A DNA stretch of 64,000 bases from a bacterium. GTDB lineage: Bacteria; SZUA-79; Acidulodesulfobacterales; Acidulodesulfobacteraceae. Each line of letters opens with the position of its first letter. Positions within the stretch are counted from its first letter, which is position 1. Where the stretch lies: positions 113,880-177,879 of the forward strand of contig JAJYJI010000001.1 of NCBI GenBank assembly GCA_021789605.1, read 5' to 3'. Positions 26,811-34,997 of this stretch are shown piece after piece. Below the pieces are notes generated by a model. That model made no database searches and was not told the DNA's origin. It saw nothing but the letters and a program-made list of their open reading frames with translations. The position numbers and the translations under genes are program-made.

Positions 26811-27620
26811 TCAGCTTTCTTTTCCTCTTTCGCCGCTTTCTTTCCCGGCGCCGTTTCCGGCGGCGCCATCTTCGTTTTCGGACGGGGCTTTAAATATTTC
26901 CGCGTTTTTAAAACCGTCTTCGCCGCTGTTTCCGTTCTCTTTATAAAATTCCATTGCCCCGGCTTTTTCCTCGCCGCATATATTTTCGCCTTGAACCGGC
27001 GGGTCGAATGCAAGGCAGCAAAGCAGCCTGCCGCAATATCCGACGAATTTGCTTGTATTGCGGCATTGAATCTTTGTAATTTTTGAGGTTACGGTATTCA
27101 TCTCTGAAACGATGCGGTTGCAGCAGCAGATTCTTCCGCACACGCCTATTCCGCCCAAAAGCCTGCATTCGTCCCGGATATTGATCTGACGCATTTCTAT
27201 TCTCATATGAAATTTCGAAGCGAGAATTTTTACGAGCTCCCTGAAATCCACTCTTTCTTCCGCGCTGTAATAAAATATAAGTTTATTTTCCGCGGGAATA
27301 TATTTTGCAAGCAATAGCTTCATTAAAAGGCCGAGGTCTTCCGCATTTTTTTTGCAGAAATCGAAACTTTCGTTTTCTACCGGATAATGCACGAATTTTT
27401 CCCCGGTTTCGAAAGGAAAAAGCTTTCGTATTATCACGGGCAGGGGCGGCTTATATTCGGCGCCTTCCGCAGATATTTTTATTTCCCCGCAAACAGTGCC
27501 AAGATAAATAACGTTATCCTTTTCGACGAGTACCTTGTCGTTTTGCGAAAGCTCCGCCAGTTTTACCACGCATTCCAAAGCGTAGCCCATCTCCAGTATT
27601 TTAATTTCGGCAGTTCTCAT
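26811..27620 (-). CDS. ricT: PSP1-domain protein RicT (YaaT)
   Basis: 269 residues. The PSP1 C-terminal domain contains LLLAKYIPAENKLIFYYSAEERVDFRELVKILASKF. It is followed by the conserved Cys motif region CRLLGGIGVCGRICCCNRI and CGRLLCCLAFD. In Bacillus RicT belongs to the RicAFT complex, which carries Fe-S clusters and controls RNase Y; the many Cys residues here fit cluster binding. The last ~50 residues are a Glu/Gly/Asn-rich tail that overlaps the falsely extended metG frame. The holB-ricT-metG-tatD order is common in bacteria and supports the assignment. Confidence 0.88.
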   Translation of the reverse strand: MRTAEIKILEMGYALECVVKLAELSQNDKVLVEKDNVIYLGTVCGEIKISAEGAEYKPPLPVIIRKLFPFETGEKFVHYPVENESFDFCKKNAEDLGLLMKLLLAKYIPAENKLIFYYSAEERVDFRELVKILASKFHMRIEMRQINIRDECRLLGGIGVCGRICCCNRIVSEMNTVTSKITKIQCRNTSKFVGYCGRLLCCLAFDPPVQGENICGEEKAGAMEFYKENGNSGEDGFKNAEIFKAPSENEDGAAGNGAGKESGERGKES

Positions 27621-27836
27621 TATGTTATATTTATATTTATATTTTATTATATTAAATTATTCCGGCAAAGCCGCTCACGCATATTTTTGTCCTCGGCAAA
27701 GCCGCACCGATAATCGCCGGCGAAAGCGGCAGGCTTATTTTAAGGCCGTCCGGATAAGGAATGCCAACCTCAAAATACCCGGAAATTATTTTCTAAGGGC
27801 GGCGTTTAAAGCATTATTTATTTGCCGTAGCGTTGA

Positions 27837-29033
27837 TTATGAATTGTTTCGCGCTAAAAACAAAAGGTCGGAAAAATAAGAATCTGATGTTATCGCCTTG
27901 TTTAAATTGTAGCCGCTTATTTTTTCCATATGGCTTACGGTCGTTTCTATCATTTGAGCCAGACTTTTCGGACCGATATCGGAATTTACCGCAAACCTCT
28001 TTATTTCTTCCGCCATATCTTCATTATATAATAATTTCTCGTTTTTTGTCATGCGGTAAATATAAATATCGCGCAAAATTATTAAAATCGTTTCAAAAAT
28101 AGCCGATTTATCTTCAGCCGCGTCTTTCGCGCCTTTTTCGTTTTTTCCTTTTTTCGGCTCCCGGTCACTGCCGGCGTTAAAATTGTCGGACATATCGTAA
28201 GGGTTATCATAGGCATGCTCTCCGTCTAAACCTTTGAATAGCTTATTAAACACCTCGTTAATTAAAAAATTTCTCTTTTCTAAATATTTGCCTTCCATCA
28301 GCCCGTAAAAACCGGAGTAACTTCCTCCGGCAAGTTTTAAGTACAGTTTTAACTCGCCTTCTTCCAAGGCGGGAAATTTTGCCCTGAAAACATCCGATAA
28401 AACGCGGTCGGGAACCGGACCGAACCCAAGAAGCAAACATCTGGATATTACGGTCGGCAAAAGCATGCCCGCATTAGAAACGATGAGAATGAACACGGTT
28501 TTTTCCGCCGGCTCCTCGAGCATCTTTAAAAGAGCGTTTGACGATGCGGCGTTCATGGCTTCCGCGCCGTCGATAATGACAAACCTGTGTCCGCCGAATG
28601 CGGGCGCAAGGCCAAGAAAAGAACCCGCCGCGTGTATATTTTCGACTTTGATAGAATTGCCCGAAGGTTCCACGAGCATTAAATTCTGGCTCGTTCCCGT
28701 CAAAACGCCTGCACATGAAGGACATTTTCCGCAAAAGCTCAGGCGAATGCCGCCGTCCGAAGAAACAGAGGAAGGCGCCGGAAGAGGTTGCGCCTCCGCG
28801 CCGGTTTTTCCGGCGTAAAGCGCATATTCCCTGCATAAAACAGAAGCGGCAAACGCCGTAGCCGCCAATCTTTTTCCGATATTTTTTTGTCCGTAGAACA
28901 AAAGTCCGGAAGGCATTCTGCCGTGGAAGAAAAGCCCGTTTAAAAAACCAAGCTGCTTTTCATGGCCAGCGATATCGGAAATATTATAATTAGTTTGTTT
29001 TATGCCGTTAAGTTCCATAATCTTATGTTCCAT
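27837..29033 (-). CDS. holB: DNA polymerase III delta' subunit
   Basis: A clamp-loader subunit of 398 residues. The N-terminal AAA+ fold shows IAGHEKQLGFLNGL and LLFYGQKNIGKRLAA; the P-loop lacks the Thr/Ser after Lys, as usual for non-ATPase delta'. A zinc module (CGKCPSC) comes next, after an Ala/Pro/Ser-rich insert (AEAQPLPAPSSVSSDGG). HRFVIIDGAEAMNAASSNALLKMLEEPAEKTVFILI is the strongest family block. An acidic and basic linker (GKNEKGAKDAAED) precedes the C-terminal collar region. The first Met is used, although a second one five codons later is equally possible. Relatives sit beside tmk and ricT, as here. Confidence 0.9.
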   Translation of the reverse strand: MEHKIMELNGIKQTNYNISDIAGHEKQLGFLNGLFFHGRMPSGLLFYGQKNIGKRLAATAFAASVLCREYALYAGKTGAEAQPLPAPSSVSSDGGIRLSFCGKCPSCAGVLTGTSQNLMLVEPSGNSIKVENIHAAGSFLGLAPAFGGHRFVIIDGAEAMNAASSNALLKMLEEPAEKTVFILIVSNAGMLLPTVISRCLLLGFGPVPDRVLSDVFRAKFPALEEGELKLYLKLAGGSYSGFYGLMEGKYLEKRNFLINEVFNKLFKGLDGEHAYDNPYDMSDNFNAGSDREPKKGKNEKGAKDAAEDKSAIFETILIILRDIYIYRMTKNEKLLYNEDMAEEIKRFAVNSDIGPKSLAQMIETTVSHMEKISGYNLNKAITSDSYFSDLLFLARNNS

Positions 29034-29077
29034 GCGATAACGCGCGTAATTTTTATTTCAATGCGGAGCGTGGAAGC

Positions 29078-29109
29078 TATGCGCCGAAACGCCGGCGTTT
29101 CGGCGCATA
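29078..29109. repeat. perfect 32-bp palindrome between yhaM-like gene and holB
   Basis: TATGCGCCGAAACGCC followed immediately by its exact reverse complement. It would make a very stable hairpin in the minus-strand transcript, 16 nt after the yhaM-like stop. No U-tract follows, so it is not a standard terminator. Confidence 0.95.
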
Positions 29110-29125
29110 AGACGCATCGGCGGCA

Positions 29126-30193
29126 TCAGTCGAAAAGCTCCCCTTTAAAGAGTCCGGCCGGCAGGCTTAAGCCGCCGTCCCGCGTATATTCCGGGGGGAG
29201 CAAATCCTTCCGGGGCGTTTCGCCTGCGGCTGAAAATATTTTGGAATTAAGCAGATATCTATCCAGCGGCTTTGAATACTGGCTCCATTGCGTGTTGACG
29301 CTGTCTATAAAATCCGCAAACTGATTTTCTTTTGAATCCATGTTGTCGATATAGTGAAGCAGAAGCGCTTCGGCGGTCTTGGGCCTTTTGGGCGAGCCGT
29401 ATTCCATTTCTCCGTGATGGGACGCTATGCAATGGAGTATCAACAGCCTTAGTTTTTCAGGAAAATCCGGTATTTCAGATATTTTTGTGTCGACCGCGCG
29501 TATGCCTATGACTATATGTCCAAGAAGCCTTCCTTCGTCGGAATATTCGGTTAAGTTATTTTTTACGGAAAGTTCTTCTATTTTTCCGACGTCGTGAAGG
29601 AATATGGATGCGATAAGAACGTCCTTTATAACATATTTTTCGTAATGCCCGGAAAGGAAAACGCCGATTTTCAACATGCTCAGGGTATGCTCCAGCAGTC
29701 CCCCAACGTAGGCGTGGTGGATAGATTTTGCGGCAGGCATGGTTTTCAGCCGTATTATATAATTTTCGTCGTTTAAAAATTTATCGGCGAGTTTTACGAT
29801 ATATGCATCAGTTAAATTTTCTTTTAAAATGGAAATAAGCTCGGCAAACATGGTATTTATATCGTATTTTGAAGATTTGAAGAATAGCGTCAAAAAACTT
29901 TCGTCCATTCCGTCCGATTTAATTTTTTCGATATCCGTAATGCCGAGCTGAAGTTCGTTTTGAAACAAGGCTGATTTAGATTTTATCCTTATTAAATCTC
30001 CGGCTTCGAATAAAGGGTTAAATTTCTCGGCGTTATCCCATACGTAACCTTTGATTTCTCCGGTTTTGTCGGATAGTTTTAAATAAATGTAAGTTTTTCC
30101 GGTTTTTCCGGTAGCCAGCGATTTGCTTTTGATAAGAAAAACCGAATCGACTTTCTGATTTTCTTTTATATCCGAAACAAAAATTTTTTCCAT
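29126..30193 (-). CDS. OB-fold/HD-domain 3'-5' exoribonuclease (YhaM-like)
   Basis: 355 residues. The N-terminal OB fold covers about residues 1-90 (FLIKSKSLATGKTGKTYIYLKLSDKTGEIKGYVWD). The HD domain holds HHAYVGGLLEHTLSML near 163 and ASIFLHDVGKIEEL near 195, then HIVIGIR and HCIASHHGEMEYGSPKRPKTAEALLLHYIDNMD, all as in YhaM/CBF1. Such enzymes degrade RNA from the 3' end in a metal-dependent manner. It appears to be transcribed alone, with a candidate promoter 10 nt upstream, and precedes holB on the same strand across a 32-bp palindrome. Confidence 0.88.
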   Translation of the reverse strand: MEKIFVSDIKENQKVDSVFLIKSKSLATGKTGKTYIYLKLSDKTGEIKGYVWDNAEKFNPLFEAGDLIRIKSKSALFQNELQLGITDIEKIKSDGMDESFLTLFFKSSKYDINTMFAELISILKENLTDAYIVKLADKFLNDENYIIRLKTMPAAKSIHHAYVGGLLEHTLSMLKIGVFLSGHYEKYVIKDVLIASIFLHDVGKIEELSVKNNLTEYSDEGRLLGHIVIGIRAVDTKISEIPDFPEKLRLLILHCIASHHGEMEYGSPKRPKTAEALLLHYIDNMDSKENQFADFIDSVNTQWSQYSKPLDRYLLNSKIFSAAGETPRKDLLPPEYTRDGGLSLPAGLFKGELFD

Positions 30194-30202
30194 AGGCGTA
30201 TC

Positions 30203-30231
30203 ATATTAGCAAATCCGTTCCGAAAAATCAA
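30203..30231 (-). promoter_or_regulatory. candidate sigma-70 promoter for the yhaM-like gene
   Basis: On the minus strand TTGATT, 17 nt, then TAATAT ends about 10 nt before the ATG. Both hexamers match consensus at 4 of 6. The remaining DNA up to mreB (30232-30524) is AT-rich, and I see no gene or convincing mreB promoter in it. Confidence 0.35.
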
Positions 30232-30524
30232 TCCCGCTATTTTTCCCGAATTGTAGTTTTTCCATGCGGTTTTTCCGTTATTTTTCATCCGGCCGCATTT
30301 GCCGGAGCGTCCGAAAATTTTAATCCGGCATAATCGCGGCAGGGAAATTTTTGTTGCTAAAATAAATAATATATTATAACATTAATAATCGTGAGGCGAT
30401 AAAAATATAAAAAGCCTTAAATTCTCAAAAGTTCAAAAAGCAAGAAAATAAAATTAGGATAAATTATACCCTTAATTTTATTTATTATTGCTATAATTAT
30501 TATATTCAAAGAGGATATCTTATT

Positions 30525-31562
30525 ATGTTCGTGGATAGCTTGATAGGCTTGTTCAGCAACGACCTCGCGGTTGACCTTGGAACCGCAAACACGTTGATTT
30601 TCGTTAAAGATAAAGGCATCGTTTCCAACGAACCCTCGGTAGTGGCGGTTCATATAGATGCGCGAGGGGAAAAAAAAATTCTCGCCGTAGGAAAGGATGC
30701 CAAAAAAATGCTTGGAAGAACCCCGGGAAACATATCCGCCATAAGGCCAATGAAGGACGGGGTTATAGCGGATTTTGAAGTCGTAGAAGCAATGCTTAAA
30801 TATTTTATCAGAAAAATCCATAATAGAAAAACGATGATAAGGCCAAGGATTATCGTCGCCATTCCGTCTGGAATTACCGCCGTGGAAAGAAGGGCGGTAA
30901 GGGAATCGGCCGAGGCCGCCGGAGCGAGAGTCGTTTATCTTATAGAAGAACCGGTTGCGGCCGCGATAGGCGCGGGACTTCCTATTACAGAAGCAGCCGG
31001 CAACATGATAGTCGATATAGGCGGAGGCACGACGGAAGTCGCCGTAATTTCTATGTCCGGCATAGTTTTTGCTAAATCGCTTAGGGTCGGCGGCGACAAG
31101 ATAGACGATTCCATAATACAGTATATAAAGAAAAAATATAATCTCCTGATAGGAGACAGGACGGCCGAGCTCGTTAAAATGACGATAGGCACAGTTTATC
31201 CAGTCCAGGAGGAATCTAAAATGAATATTAAAGGAAGAGACCTCGTCAGCGGGATACCTAAAATTATCGAAATAACTTCTTCGGAAGTTTTGGAAGCAAT
31301 CTCCGAACCTGCCGCTCAAATAGTCGATGCGATAAAGACCACGCTGGAAAAAATTCCGCCGGAGCTTTCGTCGGACATAGTTGACAGGGGAATCGTACTT
31401 GCCGGCGGCGGAGCGCTTTTGAAAAACATGGACGTGCTGATAAGGGAACATACCGAACTTCCGGTTATTATATCCGACGACCCCCTTACCTGCGTCGTTC
31501 GAGGCGCAGGCAAAGCGTTAAGCGAAATTAACTCGTTAAAAGATATAATGCTCGAGAATTAA
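30525..31562 (+). CDS. mreB: rod-shape actin homologue MreB
   Basis: A 345-residue bacterial actin that directs lateral wall synthesis. The N-terminal [28 protein letters not shown] is the phosphate-1 region. [38 protein letters not shown] (phosphate 2), IADFEV and [14 protein letters not shown] (adenosine motif) all follow in order. A membrane-binding N-terminal patch ([11 protein letters not shown]) is present. AGAGG before the ATG is a plausible ribosome site. It leads an mreBCD operon. A 344-aa reverse-strand ORF inside it is a shadow. Confidence 0.98.
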   Translation: MFVDSLIGLFSNDLAVDLGTANTLIFVKDKGIVSNEPSVVAVHIDARGEKKILAVGKDAKKMLGRTPGNISAIRPMKDGVIADFEVVEAMLKYFIRKIHNRKTMIRPRIIVAIPSGITAVERRAVRESAEAAGARVVYLIEEPVAAAIGAGLPITEAAGNMIVDIGGGTTEVAVISMSGIVFAKSLRVGGDKIDDSIIQYIKKKYNLLIGDRTAELVKMTIGTVYPVQEESKMNIKGRDLVSGIPKIIEITSSEVLEAISEPAAQIVDAIKTTLEKIPPELSSDIVDRGIVLAGGGALLKNMDVLIREHTELPVIISDDPLTCVVRGAGKALSEINSLKDIMLEN

Positions 31563-31567
31563 CGGTT

Positions 31568-32392
31568 GTGAGTAAATTCATAAAAAGATTAAAACTTAAA
31601 AAACACAAGGACGCCTTAGTCCTTTTCTTAATAATAATAATATCGGCGTCTGTTTATATATTTTCTTTGAACGGAATTAAGTTCGGCGGTTTATTTTCAA
31701 ATTTTATCGGCGATTCCGTATTTGCGATATACAGGGTAGCCGATTATCCTTTAAGCCTTTCTAAAAAGTTTTACGGGAATTACATCGACTTATTGTCTGT
31801 TAAGGCCGATAATAAAGCTCTTAAATCCAAATTAAAGAAAATCGGTTTCAAACTTGACAAATATAAAGAATACAAAATAGAAAACGTCGAATTGAAAGCC
31901 CTTTTATTTTTAAAGGGCTCGATAAGCAAAAAGTCCGTTCCTGCCGTCGTTATGCTGCACGGCATCGAAAACTGGTTTTACAGCCTCTATATAAATAAAG
32001 GAAAAAAAGACGGGATTAGAAACGGAGACGGCGTCATTTCTTACGAGGGGGTTGTCGGCAGGGTACTGTACGCAGGACGAAGCCGGTCAAAAGTTATCCC
32101 CGTCACCAATCCTAAATGCGTTTTTTCGGTTATAGACTCGGCAACCGGCACGATGGGCATAGCCCAGGGAGTAGGGAACGGTTATCTGAAGATGAGGTTC
32201 GTATTCAATTCCCAGAAAGTCAATATCGGCGATAAAATCTTGACGTCGGGACTCGGCGGAGTTTTTACTTCCGGAATAAACGTCGGCAGCGTAATTTACA
32301 TAAAGAAAAAAGGCTATAATATATTTCAGCGGATAACCATAATGCCGTATAAAAATCTATTTAACGGAAAATATGTCCTCGTCGAGAAATAA
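31568..32392 (+). CDS. mreC: rod-shape-determining protein MreC
   Basis: 274 residues starting at GTG, 5 nt after mreB. One N-terminal membrane span (LVLFLIIIISASVYIFSL) precedes a coiled coil (VKADNKALKSKLKKIGFKLDKYKEYKIENVELKALL). The periplasmic beta domains contain NWFYSLYINKGKKDGIRNGDGVIS and the family signature GDKILTSGLGGVFTSGINVGSV. MreC couples MreB to PBP2 and RodA, both encoded downstream in this window. Confidence 0.94.
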   Translation: MSKFIKRLKLKKHKDALVLFLIIIISASVYIFSLNGIKFGGLFSNFIGDSVFAIYRVADYPLSLSKKFYGNYIDLLSVKADNKALKSKLKKIGFKLDKYKEYKIENVELKALLFLKGSISKKSVPAVVMLHGIENWFYSLYINKGKKDGIRNGDGVISYEGVVGRVLYAGRSRSKVIPVTNPKCVFSVIDSATGTMGIAQGVGNGYLKMRFVFNSQKVNIGDKILTSGLGGVFTSGINVGSVIYIKKKGYNIFQRITIMPYKNLFNGKYVLVEK

Positions 32393-32927
32393 AATCTATA
32401 AATATATATATATAACATGTTTATTGTTGGCGTTAATCATATTGCCCCTGATTTTTAACGATAATTTCCATTCCGGCGGCGGCGCGGAAGGCTTTTATAT
32501 TTTTCCGAATCTCATGCTTATAGCCGCGGTTTATATCTCGGCTTATTTGGATATATATCAGGGGTGGATGCTTGCTTACGCCTTATTTTACGTTTACGGG
32601 TCGATGACGTCTTTGAACCCAGCAATTTTCGGTTTAACCGGAACCGTTTCTTACGCCCTTTCTTATATAATCTGGCGAAAAATTCCTTCTGATAATATTA
32701 TCAGCGAGATTTTAATAACGTTTTTTGTATCGTGGATTTATTATCTTTTTCTTTTTTTTATTGTTTTTTACCGTCTCGGCGTTCATTTTGCCTTCAGGAA
32801 TTTTCTTTTTCATTACGGTTTTCCGGCATCGGCGGCTACCGCGCTCATTTCACCCGCGGCTTTTTTCTTTTTTAAAAAAACCGGCTATAAAAATTTTTTA
32901 AAGAAAAACAAAATAATATATTTCTGA
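32373..32927 (+). CDS. mreD: rod-shape-determining protein MreD
   Basis: A 184-residue inner-membrane protein with about five hydrophobic spans. It starts 20 nt inside mreC, so it is coupled to it. Sequence conservation is low, as usual in this family, and the call relies mainly on position plus the membrane pattern (FPNLMLIAAVYISAYLDIYQGWMLAYALFYVYGSM). MreD completes the elongasome membrane complex. About 105 nt of AT-rich DNA follow before the chaperone gene. Confidence 0.88.
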   Translation: MSSSRNKIYKYIYITCLLLALIILPLIFNDNFHSGGGAEGFYIFPNLMLIAAVYISAYLDIYQGWMLAYALFYVYGSMTSLNPAIFGLTGTVSYALSYIIWRKIPSDNIISEILITFFVSWIYYLFLFFIVFYRLGVHFAFRNFLFHYGFPASAATALISPAAFFFFKKTGYKNFLKKNKIIYF

Positions 32928-33032
32928 ACGGCAGAAAAATATTTGCATAAATTTAAATTGACATATAAAATAAAACTTGCGTATAACGATTTTAATAAAA
33001 TTTTAATAATTCCTTAAGGAGCTTTAACGATT

Positions 33033-34091
33033 ATGCTGGATTTTTTAAGAAAATTTTATGCCCATACCGCGGGCAAAATTATCACTATCCTCGTAGGACT
33101 CTTGTTTATTGTCGGTTTCAGTTTTCTTCCTTACATCATGGGCGTAAGGGGCGGGCTTTCGCCGAACGACGTCGCCGCCGTAGCCGGAAAAAAAATATCC
33201 ATGGACGATTTAAACAGGTATTACGGAAAGCTTGAAAATGAATATGAACGCATGTACGGAAATAAATTGACCCGCAAGGAGCTTAAAGAATTTAACATAA
33301 CCGGCGCAGCGCTGTCCTCCCTGATAGCCGACAAAGTTTTAGAATCTAAAAAAGGCGTATTCGGACTCCATATTTCGGACAGATTTATAGCAAAAAACAT
33401 AGCGTCTTTTCCGGAATTCCAGAAAAACGGAAAGTTCAGCGATAAACTTTTTAAAGCCGTTTTGCTTGACAACCATATGACCCCCGCCGTTTTTGAAAAA
33501 AGAATCAAAAACGAAATTGCAAGGTCTTATATCAAAAGAATAATAACGGAATCTTTCAGCGCCGCAAATATGCAGTTTATAAACGACTATATGATAAAAA
33601 ATAAATCGGTTTCCTTTAAAATAGCGGTTTTTAATTCTAAAAAAACAGCCGCAGCTTTTCTTAAAAAATCGATTTTATATAACGTCGGCTTCACCGCGAG
33701 GGCAAAAAAATACGGCGGAACCGTAGGAAAAATTCCTCTTTTTTCCGAAGCGGATTTAATAAAATCTAATTATTTTACCGGATACGCGATGACCGGAAGC
33801 ATTTTGAAAGCCGTATTCTCGACTCCGGCGGGAAGCGTCGCAAGCGGCATTTTTCCCGTTAGTTCTAAATCTAAAAAGAATGAATATGCGGCGGTCAAGA
33901 TTATTAAGATTTATTTTCCAAAATATATCGCAGCAAAAGATAAAGACGGCAAAAATGCCATGGCAAAACAAAAAGAGCTTTACGCTTTCCGGAAAGAGCG
34001 CGAGTTTCTTGATTATTACGTAGATTATTTAGAATCTAAGGCCGGCGTTAAAATAAACAGGGCGGTTCTTTCCTCGTTCCGCCCTTACTAA
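33033..34091 (+). CDS. periplasmic SurA/PpiD-type chaperone without clear parvulin domain
   Basis: 352 residues with an N-terminal anchor (ITILVGLLFIVGFSFLPYIMG) preceded by MLDFLRKFYAHTAGK, as in PpiD (MLD.LRK...). The SurA_N-like region VAAVAGKKISMDDLNRYYG to NEIARSYIKRIITESF spans about residues 45-175. The ~120-residue segment that should be a PpiC parvulin domain is degenerate: only short pieces such as GKIPLFSEADL and AVKIIKIYFPK resemble it. It is therefore probably a folding chaperone rather than a prolyl isomerase. AAGGAG lies before the ATG. Confidence 0.75.
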   Translation: MLDFLRKFYAHTAGKIITILVGLLFIVGFSFLPYIMGVRGGLSPNDVAAVAGKKISMDDLNRYYGKLENEYERMYGNKLTRKELKEFNITGAALSSLIADKVLESKKGVFGLHISDRFIAKNIASFPEFQKNGKFSDKLFKAVLLDNHMTPAVFEKRIKNEIARSYIKRIITESFSAANMQFINDYMIKNKSVSFKIAVFNSKKTAAAFLKKSILYNVGFTARAKKYGGTVGKIPLFSEADLIKSNYFTGYAMTGSILKAVFSTPAGSVASGIFPVSSKSKKNEYAAVKIIKIYFPKYIAAKDKDGKNAMAKQKELYAFRKEREFLDYYVDYLESKAGVKINRAVLSSFRPY

Positions 34092-34133
34092 CAATATATA
34101 AATTATAAAAATTATAGAACGGTCGGTAAAGAT

Positions 34134-34931
34134 ATGGAATACGCAGACCTGCAAAATTATCTGGACTTTGCGGTTAGGCTGGCTAAAGACTGCGGGAAAA
34201 TCCTGTCGAAGTCGTTCAGGAAATCTCATACCGTCAGATACAAAGGTCCCGTCGATATAGTCACGGAAGCGGATTCGGCATCCCAGGAATATGCGGTAGC
34301 CGGCATTAAAAAGGCGTTTCCTTCCCATTCCATTCTTGCGGAAGAAGACAACCTCGATATAACCGGCGCCTCAGAATTTAAATGGATTATAGACCCCTTG
34401 GACGGGACGACGAATTACGCGCACGGACTGCCTATTTTTTGTTTTTCCGCGGCGCTCGAGGTTGATTCGGAAATAATTTTAGGCTGCGCATATAATCCCG
34501 TCGCAAAAGAGATGTTCTATGCCGTTAAGAACGGAGGCGCATTTTTAAACGGCAAAAAAATTTATGTTTCTAAAACGTCTATATTTGAAAGAAGCCTTTT
34601 GTCTACCGGTTTTCCATACGATAAAAAAAGCAACCCGGACAATAACTTCGACCATTTCAGGGACGTTTCGGTAAACGTGAGGGGCATCAGGCGGCTGGGT
34701 TCCGCCGTCTTAGACATCTGCTACGTTGCCGCCGGATTTCTTGACGGATATTGGGAATTAAATCTTAATCCGTGGGATATGGCTTCGGGAAGCTTAATAA
34801 TACAAGAGGCCGGAGGCGCCGTTACCGATTTCTGTAAAATGCCGCTGGATATTTATAAAAGAAGAATATTGGCCTCTAACGGTTTAATCCACGACGAATT
34901 ATCGAAAATTTTATGCAGGCAAAGAGGCTAA
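34134..34931 (+). CDS. suhB: inositol monophosphatase family protein
   Basis: A 265-residue Mg2+-dependent sugar phosphatase. The ordered motifs are VDIVTEADSASQEYAV near residue 40, LAEEDN near 66, WIIDPLDGTTNYAHGLP near 83 (metal site), and LNPWDMASGSLIIQEAGGAVTDF near 214. All metal-binding acidic residues are in place. The substrate may be myo-inositol phosphate or another sugar phosphate; SuhB proteins also take part in rRNA antitermination. It lies between the chaperone and PBP2 genes, all on the plus strand. Confidence 0.9.
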   Translation: MEYADLQNYLDFAVRLAKDCGKILSKSFRKSHTVRYKGPVDIVTEADSASQEYAVAGIKKAFPSHSILAEEDNLDITGASEFKWIIDPLDGTTNYAHGLPIFCFSAALEVDSEIILGCAYNPVAKEMFYAVKNGGAFLNGKKIYVSKTSIFERSLLSTGFPYDKKSNPDNNFDHFRDVSVNVRGIRRLGSAVLDICYVAAGFLDGYWELNLNPWDMASGSLIIQEAGGAVTDFCKMPLDIYKRRILASNGLIHDELSKILCRQRG

Positions 34932-34997
34932 AATATAAAAAGAAATAAAAGGCGCTGGAAGGCGCAGGATTAAATTTCTGGTAAAAAAAAATGAAAT

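Noticed and set aside
26783-27013. Upstream extension of metG in the ORF track
   Set aside because: The added residues overlap ricT's C-terminus in another frame and are basic and unstructured; a start after the ricT stop gives a normal MetRS.
27621-27836. A start-less coding-like stretch (GIPYPDGLKISLPLSP) between holB and ricT on the minus strand
   Set aside because: About 45 codons, bounded by stops, no start codon and no recognised family; CGGCAAAGCCGC repeats there could create it by chance.
30417-31451. A 344-aa reverse-strand ORF opposite mreB
   Set aside because: It is an antisense shadow of a strongly conserved mreB; its residues are Arg/Tyr/Phe-rich with no family resemblance, as expected from codon bias on the other strand.
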